DNA of 64,000 nucleotides from an uncultured Kordiimonas sp. (GCA_947492375.1 CANLMI010000002.1:931529-995528), one strand, 5' to 3'. Positions 27,513-36,843 are shown, numbered from the stretch's first letter. The notes: generated by a model from the sequence alone, not told the origin. A program made the numbers and translations.

Positions 27513-29294
27513 ATGCCAATCAAGCGGTGGGAAAGTCTGACCTCGATGTTTTTCGAGCAAGCAGAAGTCAATGCAGAAAAAGATTTTTTATTCAGTAAAC
27601 AAGATAAAGAGTGGCACGGACAATCATGGAAATCCGTCGCAGAAAAAGTAGGTAAACTTGCTACTGCCCTTCAAAATCTTGGCGTCAAAAGAGGCGATCG
27701 GGTGGTTTTGGTTAGCGAGAACAGGCCTGAATGGCTCATTGCTGACTTGGCGATAATGGCTACAGGCGCCATTTCGGTTCCAACCTACACCACATATACA
27801 GCCAGAGATTATCTTCATATAATTGATAATAGCCGAGCATCACTTGCTATTATTTCTACCAAAGGGCTTGCGAACACATTTCTAAAAGCTGCTCATCAAT
27901 CGGACGAATTAAAAAATGCGATCATTATTGATGACTTTAAGCTGGAGCAGGGACTGAATGTAGAAGTCCATTGCTGGGGCGCATTGCTGGAGAACTCCGA
28001 ACCAACTTTGGAAACATGGCAAGCGGAAGCAAAAGCAATTGACCGCGATGATATTGCATGCCTGATCTACACAAGCGGTACAGGCGGGGCCCCAAAAGGT
28101 GTAAAAATACACCACGGTGCTATTTTGCATAACTGTGAAGGCGCTACTAAAATTATTGAACACATCGGACTGAAAAATAATGTGTTTCTGTCCTTTTTAC
28201 CCTTAAGTCACGCATACGAGCATACAGCTGGCCAGTTCTTACCCATCGCGCTCGGCGCGCAGATTTGGTATGCAGAAGGCATCGAAAAACTAGCGAGCAA
28301 TATGGAAGAAGCCGCCCCAACAATTATGGTTGTGGTGCCCAGACTCTTTGAAATGCTGCGCACACGCCTGACACGGCAGATGGAAAAAGAGAGTAAGCTG
28401 AAACAGAAGCTCTTTAATCGATGCATCGAGCTCGGCACCAAAAAAGCAAAAGGCGAAGAAAAGCTTAGCATTTTAGAAACTATCCTTAATAGCTTTCTTA
28501 ATTTTACTGTACGCAGGAAAGTTCAGAAAAAATTTGGCGGGAAAGTTAAAGCGCTCGTCTCGGGCGGCGCCCCTTTATCACCTGACGTTGGGTATTTCTT
28601 CACGGCTCTTGGGCTACCCTTACTTCAAGGGTATGGTCAAACTGAGTCAGGGCCTGTCGTCTCCGTGAACCCACCAGGTGCCGCTCGCATGCACACTGTT
28701 GGGAAAATACTCGACGAAACAACTGTAAAGATCGCAGATGACGGTGAAATTCTTATCCGCGGTGAACTTGTCATGAAGGGGTATTGGCAAAACGACGCGG
28801 CAACCGAAAAAACGATTATTGATAACTGGCTCCATACCGGCGACATTGGTAAAATTGAAGACGGTTATTTAGAAATTACCGACAGGAAAAAAGATATTCT
28901 CGTCAATGATAAAGGCGATAATATCTCCCCTCAGCGGATCGAAGGTTTGCTTGCGTTAGAAACCGAAATCGCGCAAGCAATGGTTTACGGCGACAGAAAA
29001 CCACACTTGGTAGGTTTGATAGTGCCAGATAATGAATGGTTAGTCGAATGGGCTAAACAAAACAACAAACCAGTACGGCTATCTGAATTAGCAGACGACC
29101 CCGACCTGAAAAAGGCGCTTGCCAAAGCGGTTGACAGAATAAACAATCGTTTGGCGAATGTTGAAAAAATTCGAAAATTCACAATTGCTAATGAGCAATT
29201 TTCAATTGAAAATGAACAAATGACTCCGACGCTAAAAGTTCGCAGACATGCGGTTAATAGTGTTTATGGGGGCCAACTAGAGGCACTCTATTAA
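27513..29294 (+). CDS. Long-chain fatty acid-CoA ligase
   Basis: AMP-forming acyl-CoA synthetase, 593 residues. Motifs: the ATP-binding loop YTSGTGGAPKGVKI, GYGQTESGPVVS, and the hinge/adenylate motif HTGDIGKIEDGYLEITDRKKD with the later DNISPQRIE. This matches the eukaryote-like long-chain ligase group (FAA/ACSL type) found in many alphaproteobacteria. It activates free fatty acids for beta-oxidation or lipid synthesis. Monocistronic in appearance. Confidence 0.92.
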   Translation: MPIKRWESLTSMFFEQAEVNAEKDFLFSKQDKEWHGQSWKSVAEKVGKLATALQNLGVKRGDRVVLVSENRPEWLIADLAIMATGAISVPTYTTYTARDYLHIIDNSRASLAIISTKGLANTFLKAAHQSDELKNAIIIDDFKLEQGLNVEVHCWGALLENSEPTLETWQAEAKAIDRDDIACLIYTSGTGGAPKGVKIHHGAILHNCEGATKIIEHIGLKNNVFLSFLPLSHAYEHTAGQFLPIALGAQIWYAEGIEKLASNMEEAAPTIMVVVPRLFEMLRTRLTRQMEKESKLKQKLFNRCIELGTKKAKGEEKLSILETILNSFLNFTVRRKVQKKFGGKVKALVSGGAPLSPDVGYFFTALGLPLLQGYGQTESGPVVSVNPPGAARMHTVGKILDETTVKIADDGEILIRGELVMKGYWQNDAATEKTIIDNWLHTGDIGKIEDGYLEITDRKKDILVNDKGDNISPQRIEGLLALETEIAQAMVYGDRKPHLVGLIVPDNEWLVEWAKQNNKPVRLSELADDPDLKKALAKAVDRINNRLANVEKIRKFTIANEQFSIENEQMTPTLKVRRHAVNSVYGGQLEALY

Positions 29295-29316
29295 AATAAT
29301 CGCTCAGGTTTTACCA

Positions 29317-29330
29317 TGCACATATGTGCA
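29317..29330. repeat. 14-bp perfect palindrome
   Basis: TGCACATATGTGCA lies 22 bp after the acyl-CoA ligase stop and about 147 bp ahead of the cupredoxin-like gene. A dimeric repressor or activator could use such a site; no further evidence. Confidence 0.5.
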
Positions 29331-29389
29331 AAGTTCTATGATATTTTATTGCCTTAAGTAAATAAGGACTATTTTTATCGTGTGGATAA

Positions 29390-29453
29390 ACCAACATAAA
29401 GTGCTGTTAGTTAACCTGCGGTTCAGATAACTCCACGCTTTATTCAAGTTGGT
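29390..29453 (+). promoter_or_regulatory. Long hairpin in the leader of the cupredoxin-like operon
   Basis: ACCAACATAAAG at 29390-29401 pairs with CTTTAT (29438-29443) and GTTGGT (29448-29453), enclosing about 36 nt. It ends 23 nt before the ATG at 29477, so it would sit in the 5' untranslated RNA if the promoter is upstream. Function unknown; it does not match a riboswitch I recognise. Confidence 0.4.
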
Positions 29454-29476
29454 CTATAGTTAGAGGGTCGAGTATA

Positions 29477-30079
29477 ATGTTGAAATACGTTAATGTATTG
29501 AAACTGATTGCAACATGTTTTTGTGTAGCCATTGCAAACTGGAATGTTGTTACCGCAAACGATGTTATTATTACAGTTACTGATCAAACTGGCGAAAACC
29601 TGGAAGGTGCTGTTGTATATGTTGAGCGTATTGATGGAAAACCCATTAAGCAACAGCGCGATGAAAGCATAAAAATTATCGACCAGAAAGGCGAAGCATT
29701 TTTTCCATTCGTCACAGCGCTGAGCCTAGGCGACAAATTGGAGTTTCACAATACTGATCCAATTACACACCATGTATATTCATTTTCAAAAGTAAAACCC
29801 ATCAACATTATAGTTCCTGCTCGTCAAAACTCTGAGGCGTTTACATTTGATGCACAAGGTGTTGTTGCGCTAGGTTGTAACATCCATGACCATATGGCAG
29901 CCTTTATATATATTGCTCCGTCGCCAATCAAAGCAGTTAGCGACAAAAACGGTAAAGTAATCTTCGCAAACCTGCCTAAAGGCGATTATACAGTATCCTA
30001 TTGGCACCACCGTGTGCCCCGATCAAAAACAAAAAGCCAACAGGTTTCAGTTCACGGTAATACAGACGTTAATATATAA
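29477..30079 (+). CDS. Periplasmic cupredoxin-like protein (methylamine utilization protein-like)
   Basis: 200 residues with a signal peptide (about 1-27, cleavage near TAND). The body resembles the methylamine-utilization-like/plastocyanin-related family: LSLGDKLEFHNTDPITHHVY followed by GCNIHDHMAAFIYI. The His of THHVY with Cys, His and Met in C-x2-H-x2-M would make a type 1 copper site. The C-terminal part (about 155-200) looks like a small carboxypeptidase-regulatory-like beta domain. It stands first in a three-gene set with a membrane GGDEF/EAL protein and an outer-membrane barrel. Probable copper or redox sensing role, not proven. Confidence 0.75.
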   Translation: MLKYVNVLKLIATCFCVAIANWNVVTANDVIITVTDQTGENLEGAVVYVERIDGKPIKQQRDESIKIIDQKGEAFFPFVTALSLGDKLEFHNTDPITHHVYSFSKVKPINIIVPARQNSEAFTFDAQGVVALGCNIHDHMAAFIYIAPSPIKAVSDKNGKVIFANLPKGDYTVSYWHHRVPRSKTKSQQVSVHGNTDVNI

Positions 30080-30142
30080 ATGTCTATCCGCAGAGAAAAC
30101 CGAGGCTCAAAAAGCAGACGAAGAGATGAGCGGCCATATTAA
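30080..30142 (+). CDS. Possible 20-residue Arg-rich coupling peptide
   Basis: A short frame starts with ATG directly after the TAA of the cupredoxin-like gene and ends with TAA overlapping the ATG of the GGDEF/EAL gene (TAATG). It exactly fills the 62-bp gap and has about eight arginines. It lacks a clear ribosome-binding site. It may only carry ribosomes between the two genes, or be chance. Confidence 0.25.
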   Translation: MSIRRENRGSKSRRRDERPY

Positions 30143-32493
30143 TGTGTAATCTCAGCCACCGTTCAAAACTGATACTGTTTACAGGAATATTGCTTGCTAT
30201 CGTGCAAGCAATAAACTTTTTAACAGTTGCCAGCTCCACCCGTCAGCGCATCCTTGAAAACGCAGAAGAAGACCTGCGACTAGCACAGTTAAATGTTGAA
30301 CGTTTCGTCAACCATACTGCCATTTTGGCATCTAATACCAGCGCCGTATCCTTGCGCGACTTTGCGATTAAACAATATTTGGCCGACCCTAAAACCGACC
30401 TTGCAACCAAAACATCCGTCATCAACAATGTTACAAACCGAATTCAGACTGACTGGAGTGCATATTTAACGCTTGACCTGGATACAGAAATAACAACTTA
30501 CAATGCCCCAATACCTGAAAACTCACCTTTTCCATTTGTTAGCTTAATCGATCAGGCAGAGTTGGCAAATGATGGCACAACATACGGCGTGGGTTTAGTC
30601 GGTGACACTGCACATTTATTAACACTTGTAGCCGTCGACACCCCCAGAACCATTGGCTACTTTGTAGGTGGTTTTACTCTTGATTATAAATTCATCGAAA
30701 ATGTATCACAACAAATGTCGATCAATGTAAAAGCGGCTCTGGTTGTGCCTGCCACACAGCAAGTGATCGAAAGTCAGATTGCAGATGGTGACATTACTGA
30801 GATGCTGAATTTATCCTCGGCTAACGAAGTAAACTCTCAAGTAATTCAGCAAATAACATCAAATGGCATCAAATATGCTGTAGCCTATTTACCTCTTCCA
30901 GAAGCAGGGGATGACGAACCAAAAATTTATTTACTCTTATCATATTCTCTAGACAATGCCTTAGATCAGGAAAGCACTCTATTTACATCACTGGCGATAT
31001 TATTAATTGGCGCATTATTACTTGCTGTTTTAGGGGCTGTTTTCTTTTCAGCCGGCCTTAGTAAGCCCATCACCAACCTTACTGTGCTTGCCAGACGCGT
31101 CCAGGAAGGCGACTATTCAGCAGTACCGCATGATGTGCGTAAAGACGAGTTTGGTGAATTATCTCTATCTTTTGCAACCATGATATCACGCATCCAAAAG
31201 CGCGAAGCCGAATTATCATACCGTGTAAAATATGATGCAAACACTGGCCTGACCAACAGAAGCGAGTTTTTGAGCCGATTAGAAAAATTATTTTCTGAAA
31301 AGCCAAAAACTTACTCAATAACAGTTATTCAGATATCAACTATTCGTCAGGTAAACTATATACTTGGTAATGATATTGCACGCGACGTAACGTCAATGGT
31401 TGCAGCCCGGCTTAAAAAACTACCCAACGGAATAGAGTGCTCCCGCCTCGGTGATACATTGTTTGCTGTTATGCATAACCGTGATCAAATCACCACACAG
31501 ATAATTCAGGATACTCTATCTATACCACTTACCCATGATGACTATGAAATAGATATCAATTTTACAGTTGGCGTGTCTGAAAACGACCAACACACATCAC
31601 CCGAAGTGGCATTACAACGGGCGAGAGCAGCCTTATACCGCGCGGAAGAAAACAACATTGAAATCGCCGAGTATGACCCGGAAAAAGATGAACCTAACGA
31701 AGACTCGTTGACCCTGATGGGTGAAATGCGCCGTGGCCTGCAGGCTGATGAATTCCAATTATATGTCCAACCTAAAATAGACATAAAAAGCGGGAAAACC
31801 GTTCAAGCGGAAGGGCTTATTCGCTGGTTCCACCCCACAAGGGGCTTCATGCCACCGGACCAATTTGTTTTAATTGCGGAACAAACAGGCAAGATTCATT
31901 TGTTAACAAGTTGGGTATTGGTTAGAGCATGTGAAATTGTTAAAAACTGGCGCGATAATAATATTGATACACGGCTTGCTATCAATCTTTCCGTTAAGGA
32001 CCTAACCGATGGCACACTACCTGGGCGATTTACCAATTTGTTGAAAAAATATAACCTGCGAGCTGAAGACTTTATCATGGAGATCACAGAAAGTGCTCTG
32101 ATGGAAGATCCGGCTCAGGCACTGCGCGTCTTAAACCACCTAAGAGATATCAAAGTTGATTTATCCATTGATGACTTTGGAACTGGTTACTCTTCCCTTG
32201 AATATCTGCGGGAATTACCTGTTAACGAGATTAAAATTGATCGTTCATTCATTCAACATTTACCAGAAAATAATGATGATAAAGTGATTGTAAAAGCAGC
32301 TATTGATTTAGCGCATGGGTTAGGTATGAAGGTTACGGCTGAAGGTGTAGAAGATGGTGATACACTGGATATTTTACATCAATTAGGTTGCGATACTGCA
32401 CAAGGATATCATATTAGCAAACCAGTCAACGAAACTGATTTCAATAACTTTATGAATATCAGTAAATATGGAATTTCACAGTCTAAATCATAA
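30142..32493 (+). CDS. Membrane-bound GGDEF/EAL protein, probable c-di-GMP phosphodiesterase
   Basis: 783 residues. A transmembrane helix (about 12-28), a periplasmic sensor region (about 30-280), a second helix (about 283-305), HAMP (about 307-360), GGDEF (about 365-525) and EAL (about 535-780). The GGDEF signature is lost (SRLGDTLF), so cyclase activity is unlikely. The EAL motif reads EGL (QAEGLIRW), while other metal and catalytic residues appear kept: INLSVKD, MEITESALMED, IDDFGTGYSSLEYL, EIKIDRSF, TAEGVED. It most likely degrades c-di-GMP under control of a periplasmic signal, perhaps supplied by the preceding copper-site protein. Confidence 0.87.
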   Translation: MCNLSHRSKLILFTGILLAIVQAINFLTVASSTRQRILENAEEDLRLAQLNVERFVNHTAILASNTSAVSLRDFAIKQYLADPKTDLATKTSVINNVTNRIQTDWSAYLTLDLDTEITTYNAPIPENSPFPFVSLIDQAELANDGTTYGVGLVGDTAHLLTLVAVDTPRTIGYFVGGFTLDYKFIENVSQQMSINVKAALVVPATQQVIESQIADGDITEMLNLSSANEVNSQVIQQITSNGIKYAVAYLPLPEAGDDEPKIYLLLSYSLDNALDQESTLFTSLAILLIGALLLAVLGAVFFSAGLSKPITNLTVLARRVQEGDYSAVPHDVRKDEFGELSLSFATMISRIQKREAELSYRVKYDANTGLTNRSEFLSRLEKLFSEKPKTYSITVIQISTIRQVNYILGNDIARDVTSMVAARLKKLPNGIECSRLGDTLFAVMHNRDQITTQIIQDTLSIPLTHDDYEIDINFTVGVSENDQHTSPEVALQRARAALYRAEENNIEIAEYDPEKDEPNEDSLTLMGEMRRGLQADEFQLYVQPKIDIKSGKTVQAEGLIRWFHPTRGFMPPDQFVLIAEQTGKIHLLTSWVLVRACEIVKNWRDNNIDTRLAINLSVKDLTDGTLPGRFTNLLKKYNLRAEDFIMEITESALMEDPAQALRVLNHLRDIKVDLSIDDFGTGYSSLEYLRELPVNEIKIDRSFIQHLPENNDDKVIVKAAIDLAHGLGMKVTAEGVEDGDTLDILHQLGCDTAQGYHISKPVNETDFNNFMNISKYGISQSKS

Positions 32494-32510
32494 GTAGGTG
32501 GAAACTATAC

Positions 32511-33731
32511 ATGAGCAAGAGGTCGCAAAAACTTCGAATTGCGTGTTCGGCTGGAATTTTATACCTGTCCTCATCGGTTTTATACGCGGATGATTTTAAA
32601 CCATTTTTTGATATTTCTGGTCTTGCTGACGCAAAATTAACTTTTGGCGACACTGAATTAAGCACTTTCGACGGTGGCTTTGGTAAAACGCGTGAAGGGG
32701 ACGGCACCAATTTTCGAATAAGCCAGATTGCTCTTATTGGCTTTGCCCAACTGACTCCAAGCTTATCAGCAGTAGCGCATGTTCAACATAATCCAGATCT
32801 GGATAGTGAAGTTGATGTTTTTGAAGCTTTCCTTCGTTACCGCCCTGTTTCAACCGGTCGAATACGATATACCGCTAAATTAGGAGCTATGATTCCTCAC
32901 GTTTCGGCTGAAAATAAAGGACGAGCATGGTCAAACCTGTTCACGTTGACAAATTCCGCTGCAAATACGTGGATCGCAGAAGAAGTTAGGCCAATTGGGT
33001 TAGATGTATCAGCTGAATGGCGCGGCGATACATTTGATGCAGAAATTGGGGCCACTCTGTTTATTAATAATGATAATTCAGGCGCAGGGTTAGCGCTAAG
33101 GGGCTTTGTATTAAATGATCAAACCGTCGGCATTTTCGGCGAACTCAGAATACCAGATGTTGGATTGCGTGTTGGACAGACCCGGGACCCTTTTAGAGAA
33201 GGAGACGACAGACCCGGATTTGCCATTTCTGCGAGACTTACAAGTCAAGATTACGGTGAATTTTTAGCATATTATTCTGACAACCGTGCCACCGCTGGCG
33301 ATTTTTTTAATGATAATGACCGCGCATGGGATACCCGCTTTTTAACAGCATCTTATAATCATGACTTGCCAGGAGGTATTTTTGTAAACCTGCAAGGACT
33401 AATCGGAACCGCAGAAACCATTGCGATGGGTGGACCTCTTGGAACAAACTTTTCAACTGTTTCATTATTATTTGCAAAGGAGTTTTCCGATCTACAGGTC
33501 GCAGTTAGAGGAGAATTGTTTGATCAAAACGACACCTCCAATTGCCCATGCCCATTCCTCGGAGAAGACGGCGAAGCCTTAACTATTGCCGCAACATACA
33601 GACTGGGAGACCATCATCGTTTTATCGGGGAATACCTTCATGTCAGTTCCGACAGGGAAGGAGCGACATCAAACCAACCGGCAACCTTCAACGAAAATAT
33701 ATTCCAATTGGCGTACCGGTTAGTATTCTAA
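32511..33731 (+). CDS. Outer-membrane beta-barrel protein
   Basis: 406 residues with a signal peptide (about 1-26, cleavage near YADD). The rest alternates short amphipathic beta strands with polar loops and ends in LAYRLVF, a C-terminal Phe barrel signature recognised by the BAM complex. No close named porin was recognised. A pair of cysteines lies in SNCPCPF. It starts 17 bp after the GGDEF/EAL gene and is probably in the same operon, so it may be part of the same envelope response. Confidence 0.7.
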   Translation: MSKRSQKLRIACSAGILYLSSSVLYADDFKPFFDISGLADAKLTFGDTELSTFDGGFGKTREGDGTNFRISQIALIGFAQLTPSLSAVAHVQHNPDLDSEVDVFEAFLRYRPVSTGRIRYTAKLGAMIPHVSAENKGRAWSNLFTLTNSAANTWIAEEVRPIGLDVSAEWRGDTFDAEIGATLFINNDNSGAGLALRGFVLNDQTVGIFGELRIPDVGLRVGQTRDPFREGDDRPGFAISARLTSQDYGEFLAYYSDNRATAGDFFNDNDRAWDTRFLTASYNHDLPGGIFVNLQGLIGTAETIAMGGPLGTNFSTVSLLFAKEFSDLQVAVRGELFDQNDTSNCPCPFLGEDGEALTIAATYRLGDHHRFIGEYLHVSSDREGATSNQPATFNENIFQLAYRLVF

Positions 33732-33746
33732 GAATTAAATCAGAGA

Positions 33747-34535
33747 TTATTCAAAATATACCATACACTGCCGTGATAGGGCACAAAGGCGGCCATCTTC
33801 AGTAAATATATATCCTGATTGCTGAGAGTACCCATTTGCCGCTGCGTCCAAATTAAAATCCAGATAAAACCAATCAGTATCAACATCACAAGGCGGCAAT
33901 AAAAATTCCAATGACCAACTAAGCGAACTTACCCGAACAGGGCTAGTATAATGCGACATCATAATTGGCGGTGGAAAATCACAAATCGAAATAATTTTCT
34001 CAACAGGATAGTCACTTACATCCGAGCCATGCCTAACCCAAAGACCCAAGCGGCGATCTTTATTACCTGTTAAAGGGATACCGCCACCTGTCCAGTGACA
34101 ATCAAAATTTGTCAAAAACGGCGGCATCATTGAATTAGCTATTAACGGTGGAACACTCTCTCGTGGCTCAGGATTAAAAGGGAAACACGGTTCCACGCAC
34201 TTCGTGTCTCTACTGGAGCCAAACAGTGCTATCGACTGGAAACTGGTTTGGCCCCCAGACCTTACATCAGCAGCCATATGCGTTACATTCTTACCACTTC
34301 GAACAAGCTTGGGGATAATTTGACAGTGACCAGGGGCGACTGGCGCCACAAAGGACCCCATAAACGACCGAATAGGGGGTGCATCATCACCGACCATCTT
34401 ACACATTGCGGAAGCAGCTACCGCACCAATCAATCCTCCGTAAGCAGCACGGCCTTGTGACCACCCTTCAGGTATAGTGACTTCAAGCCCGTTGTTATCA
34501 TTTGCGTCATCGAAAATTTCTTGGATCGACTGCAT
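33747..34535 (-). CDS. TesB-like acyl-CoA thioesterase
   Basis: 262 residues from ATG at 34535 (AAGGGA upstream); a TTG one codon earlier is less likely. Double hot-dog thioesterase of the 4HBT_3 type: GWSQGRAAYGGLIGAVAASA and RSFMGSFVAPVAPG in the first half; WFYLDFNLDAAANGYSQQS with SRQCMVYF at the C-terminus. It hydrolyses acyl-CoA to free acid and CoA in the cytoplasm; chain preference is unknown. Convergent with the beta-barrel gene. Confidence 0.85.
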   Translation of the reverse strand: MQSIQEIFDDANDNNGLEVTIPEGWSQGRAAYGGLIGAVAASAMCKMVGDDAPPIRSFMGSFVAPVAPGHCQIIPKLVRSGKNVTHMAADVRSGGQTSFQSIALFGSSRDTKCVEPCFPFNPEPRESVPPLIANSMMPPFLTNFDCHWTGGGIPLTGNKDRRLGLWVRHGSDVSDYPVEKIISICDFPPPIMMSHYTSPVRVSSLSWSLEFLLPPCDVDTDWFYLDFNLDAAANGYSQQSGYIFTEDGRLCALSRQCMVYFE

Positions 34536-34729
34536 CAACTATATCCCTTGAAATAATGCAATACATTAATATAATTAATAGTGTTAATAGAATGTTAGGG
34601 CAGGGTAAACTAAAAATATAACATAATAAGTATTCGTCATATCTATCGCTAGATTATCAAAAATATATCCTACTAACTACCTGAGACTAAATAAAATCTC
34701 GCAAGCTTCCCTTTTTTCTGCCACAAGCA

Positions 34730-34738
34730 TGTTATAAT
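34730..34738 (+). promoter_or_regulatory. Extended -10 promoter for the RNase D gene
   Basis: TGTTATAAT matches an extended -10 element, 32 bp before the ATG at 34771. A weak T-rich -35 region lies upstream. The 235-bp divergent gap to the thioesterase gene holds nothing else recognised. Confidence 0.45.
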
Positions 34739-34770
34739 ATTCATTTTCTTCAAACACGACTGGAGACAAT

Positions 34771-35382
34771 ATGCCAATTTTTGTCCATAATAATGACCTG
34801 CCAGATACTTTAGATTTTGGTAACACTGTCGCAGTGGACAGCGAAACAATGGGCTTAAACCCACATCGTGACCGATTATGTGTGGTCCAGTTATCTGCGG
34901 GGGATGGTAATGCTCATTTAGTGAAATTTGATGGCAATTCATATCATGCCCCTAATTTGAAAAAACTAATGGCTGATGAGACGGTTACAAAGCTATTCCA
35001 TTTTGCTCGGTTTGATATTGCTGTTCTGTCTCACTATCTAGATGTTCAGGTTAACCCGATTTACTGTACAAAAATTGCTTCTAAACTCGTCCGCACATAT
35101 ACTGACAGACATGGGCTCAAAGACCTTTGCAGAGAGCTAGCTGGAATAGAGCTAGACAAACAACAACAGAGTAGCGACTGGGGCGGACCTACGTTAAGCA
35201 AAGCGCAACAAGAATACGCAGCATCTGACGTTCTGTATCTCCATACATTAAAAGAAAAACTGGATATTATGTTAGAGCGCGAAAACAGAACTTTGGAAGC
35301 AAAAGCAGCCTTTGAGTTTTTACCGACACGGGCAAATCTGGATTTGATGGGTTTTAATTCACTGGATATTTTTTCACACTAA
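34771..35382 (+). CDS. Single-domain RNase D-like 3'-5' exonuclease
   Basis: 203 residues, only the DEDDy exonuclease domain. The DxE motif is VAVDSETMGLNP, the second Asp is in FHFARFDIAVL, and the Tyr-x3-Asp motif is EYAASDVLYL. Full-length RNase D has an HRDC domain that is missing here, which is normal for this short alphaproteobacterial form. It likely trims structured RNA 3' ends. It is followed 25 bp later by lptC, a conserved arrangement in the class. Confidence 0.9.
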   Translation: MPIFVHNNDLPDTLDFGNTVAVDSETMGLNPHRDRLCVVQLSAGDGNAHLVKFDGNSYHAPNLKKLMADETVTKLFHFARFDIAVLSHYLDVQVNPIYCTKIASKLVRTYTDRHGLKDLCRELAGIELDKQQQSSDWGGPTLSKAQQEYAASDVLYLHTLKEKLDIMLERENRTLEAKAAFEFLPTRANLDLMGFNSLDIFSH

Positions 35383-35407
35383 CCAGACAAAGAACAGATA
35401 AACGATT

Positions 35408-36130
35408 ATGGCCGACACATCCACACAGCATTATGATAGCGAAGAGCGAGCACGCAGTGACGCTCGTAATGCGTTGTTACCAAGACAAACGGTCATAGAA
35501 AGTATCAAATGGGACAAATTTGTCTCTTTTATGCGGATTACATTACCCATTGTTGCTCTATTTCTTGGTATAGTTACTCTATTATGGCCCTTCATCAATG
35601 AAAAAGAAGTCAGCTTCACACTATCAAAAGATGATGTTACTCAAGGCGATGGCAGCGTTCGCATGACAAACCTACAATATGTAGGTACCGATAATGACAA
35701 TCGTTTATTTACCGTCACAGCTGATAATGGCGAGCAAGACGATCCCAATGCAGAGCGTGTTAAATTATCAGGTATAACAGCAGAAATGGAAATCGAACCC
35801 GACGTTCCAGCAACTGTTAACGCACGAACCGGCATCTACCGAATGAAGGATCGGACATTATCCCTGATTGGGGGTGTCCATCTTGAAACCCGTAATGGTT
35901 ATACCCTCGATATGTTAGGTGCTGACGTTGATCTCAAAACACGGTCCGCAGAAGGACAGGGTTCCATACGCGGCACATCTGATTTGGGGGACATTCGCGC
36001 AAATCGAATGACTATTCAGGTCACAGAGCAAATAGGCCTATTTGAGGGCGGCGTTAAAATGCGTATAATCCCCCAGAGACCAATAAAGAAACAAACTTCA
36101 CAAGCTACCAAGCCAAATTCAGGAAGCTAA
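35408..36130 (+). CDS. lptC: LPS export protein LptC
   Basis: 240 residues. A cytoplasmic N-terminus (about 1-42), one transmembrane helix (about 43-65, LPIVALFLGIVTLLWPF), then a periplasmic beta-jelly-roll of the LptC/OstA type (about 70-220). It connects the LptBFG ABC transporter to LptA in the lipopolysaccharide bridge. lptA follows 3 bp after the stop and lptB lies further down. Confidence 0.93.
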   Translation: MADTSTQHYDSEERARSDARNALLPRQTVIESIKWDKFVSFMRITLPIVALFLGIVTLLWPFINEKEVSFTLSKDDVTQGDGSVRMTNLQYVGTDNDNRLFTVTADNGEQDDPNAERVKLSGITAEMEIEPDVPATVNARTGIYRMKDRTLSLIGGVHLETRNGYTLDMLGADVDLKTRSAEGQGSIRGTSDLGDIRANRMTIQVTEQIGLFEGGVKMRIIPQRPIKKQTSQATKPNSGS

Positions 36131-36133
36131 AAT

Positions 36134-36664
36134 ATGATCCGCATAGCTGTTTTTCTATTTATCACGATATTTTCAGCCTCTGTTCTCGGGTTTACTGTGA
36201 ACGCTCAGTCAGACCTAAAAGATCATGATACATATCAACCACTTGATATTGATGCTGAACGATTTGAGTTACGGCAACGCGACGGCCAAGCCGTCTTTTC
36301 AGGCACCGTAAAAGTAACGCAAGGCAAGCTGATACTCTCTTCTGATTCGTTAACTGTCTTCTATGCATCCTCCAGCAAAAATACCAACCCATCCATCGAT
36401 AGGCTGGATGCCCGAGGCGGTGTTAAGTTATTCTCTTCCACCGAACAGGTCGTGAGTGACTGGAGTGTTTACGACGTTAATCGGCGCCTTGTTACCTTTG
36501 GGGGCAATGTTATCCTTACACAAGGTGACAATACTTTAAACGGCGAAAGGTTAGAGCTTGATCTTGTAAGCGGCCTTACCAAACTCGATGGGGAAAGCGG
36601 TAAAAACAATGGCCGGGTTAGTGGGACCTTTAACGTTCCTGAGAATGACAAAAGCAATCAATAA
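36134..36664 (+). CDS. lptA: LPS transport periplasmic protein LptA
   Basis: 176 residues, signal peptide about 1-24 (cleavage after VNAQ). The OstA-like jelly-roll domain shows IDAERFELRQRDGQAVFSG, ARGGVKLFSSTEQVVSDWS and GGNVILTQGDNTLNGERLEL. LptA forms the periplasmic bridge that carries lipopolysaccharide from the inner to the outer membrane. It is coupled to lptC with only 3 bp between. Confidence 0.94.
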   Translation: MIRIAVFLFITIFSASVLGFTVNAQSDLKDHDTYQPLDIDAERFELRQRDGQAVFSGTVKVTQGKLILSSDSLTVFYASSSKNTNPSIDRLDARGGVKLFSSTEQVVSDWSVYDVNRRLVTFGGNVILTQGDNTLNGERLELDLVSGLTKLDGESGKNNGRVSGTFNVPENDKSNQ

Positions 36665-36843
36665 AGCTTTTTGCAGTGCCTTCCGGATTAGGCATTAAGA
36701 AAATTGTCAAAATTTTATCATTTTAACTAGCTGTTAACCATTATTGGTGGTTTATTGGTATTACGCATGCATAAAATGAGCCAAAGTATATTTTGATTAT
36801 TTTAATTTCAGCTATAGCCACAAAAAATTAGTAAGAATCATAA

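Noticed and set aside
29390-29453. c-di-GMP riboswitch in the leader of the GGDEF/EAL operon
   Set aside because: The hairpin does not show the conserved bulges and tetraloop-receptor sequence of known c-di-GMP riboswitches.
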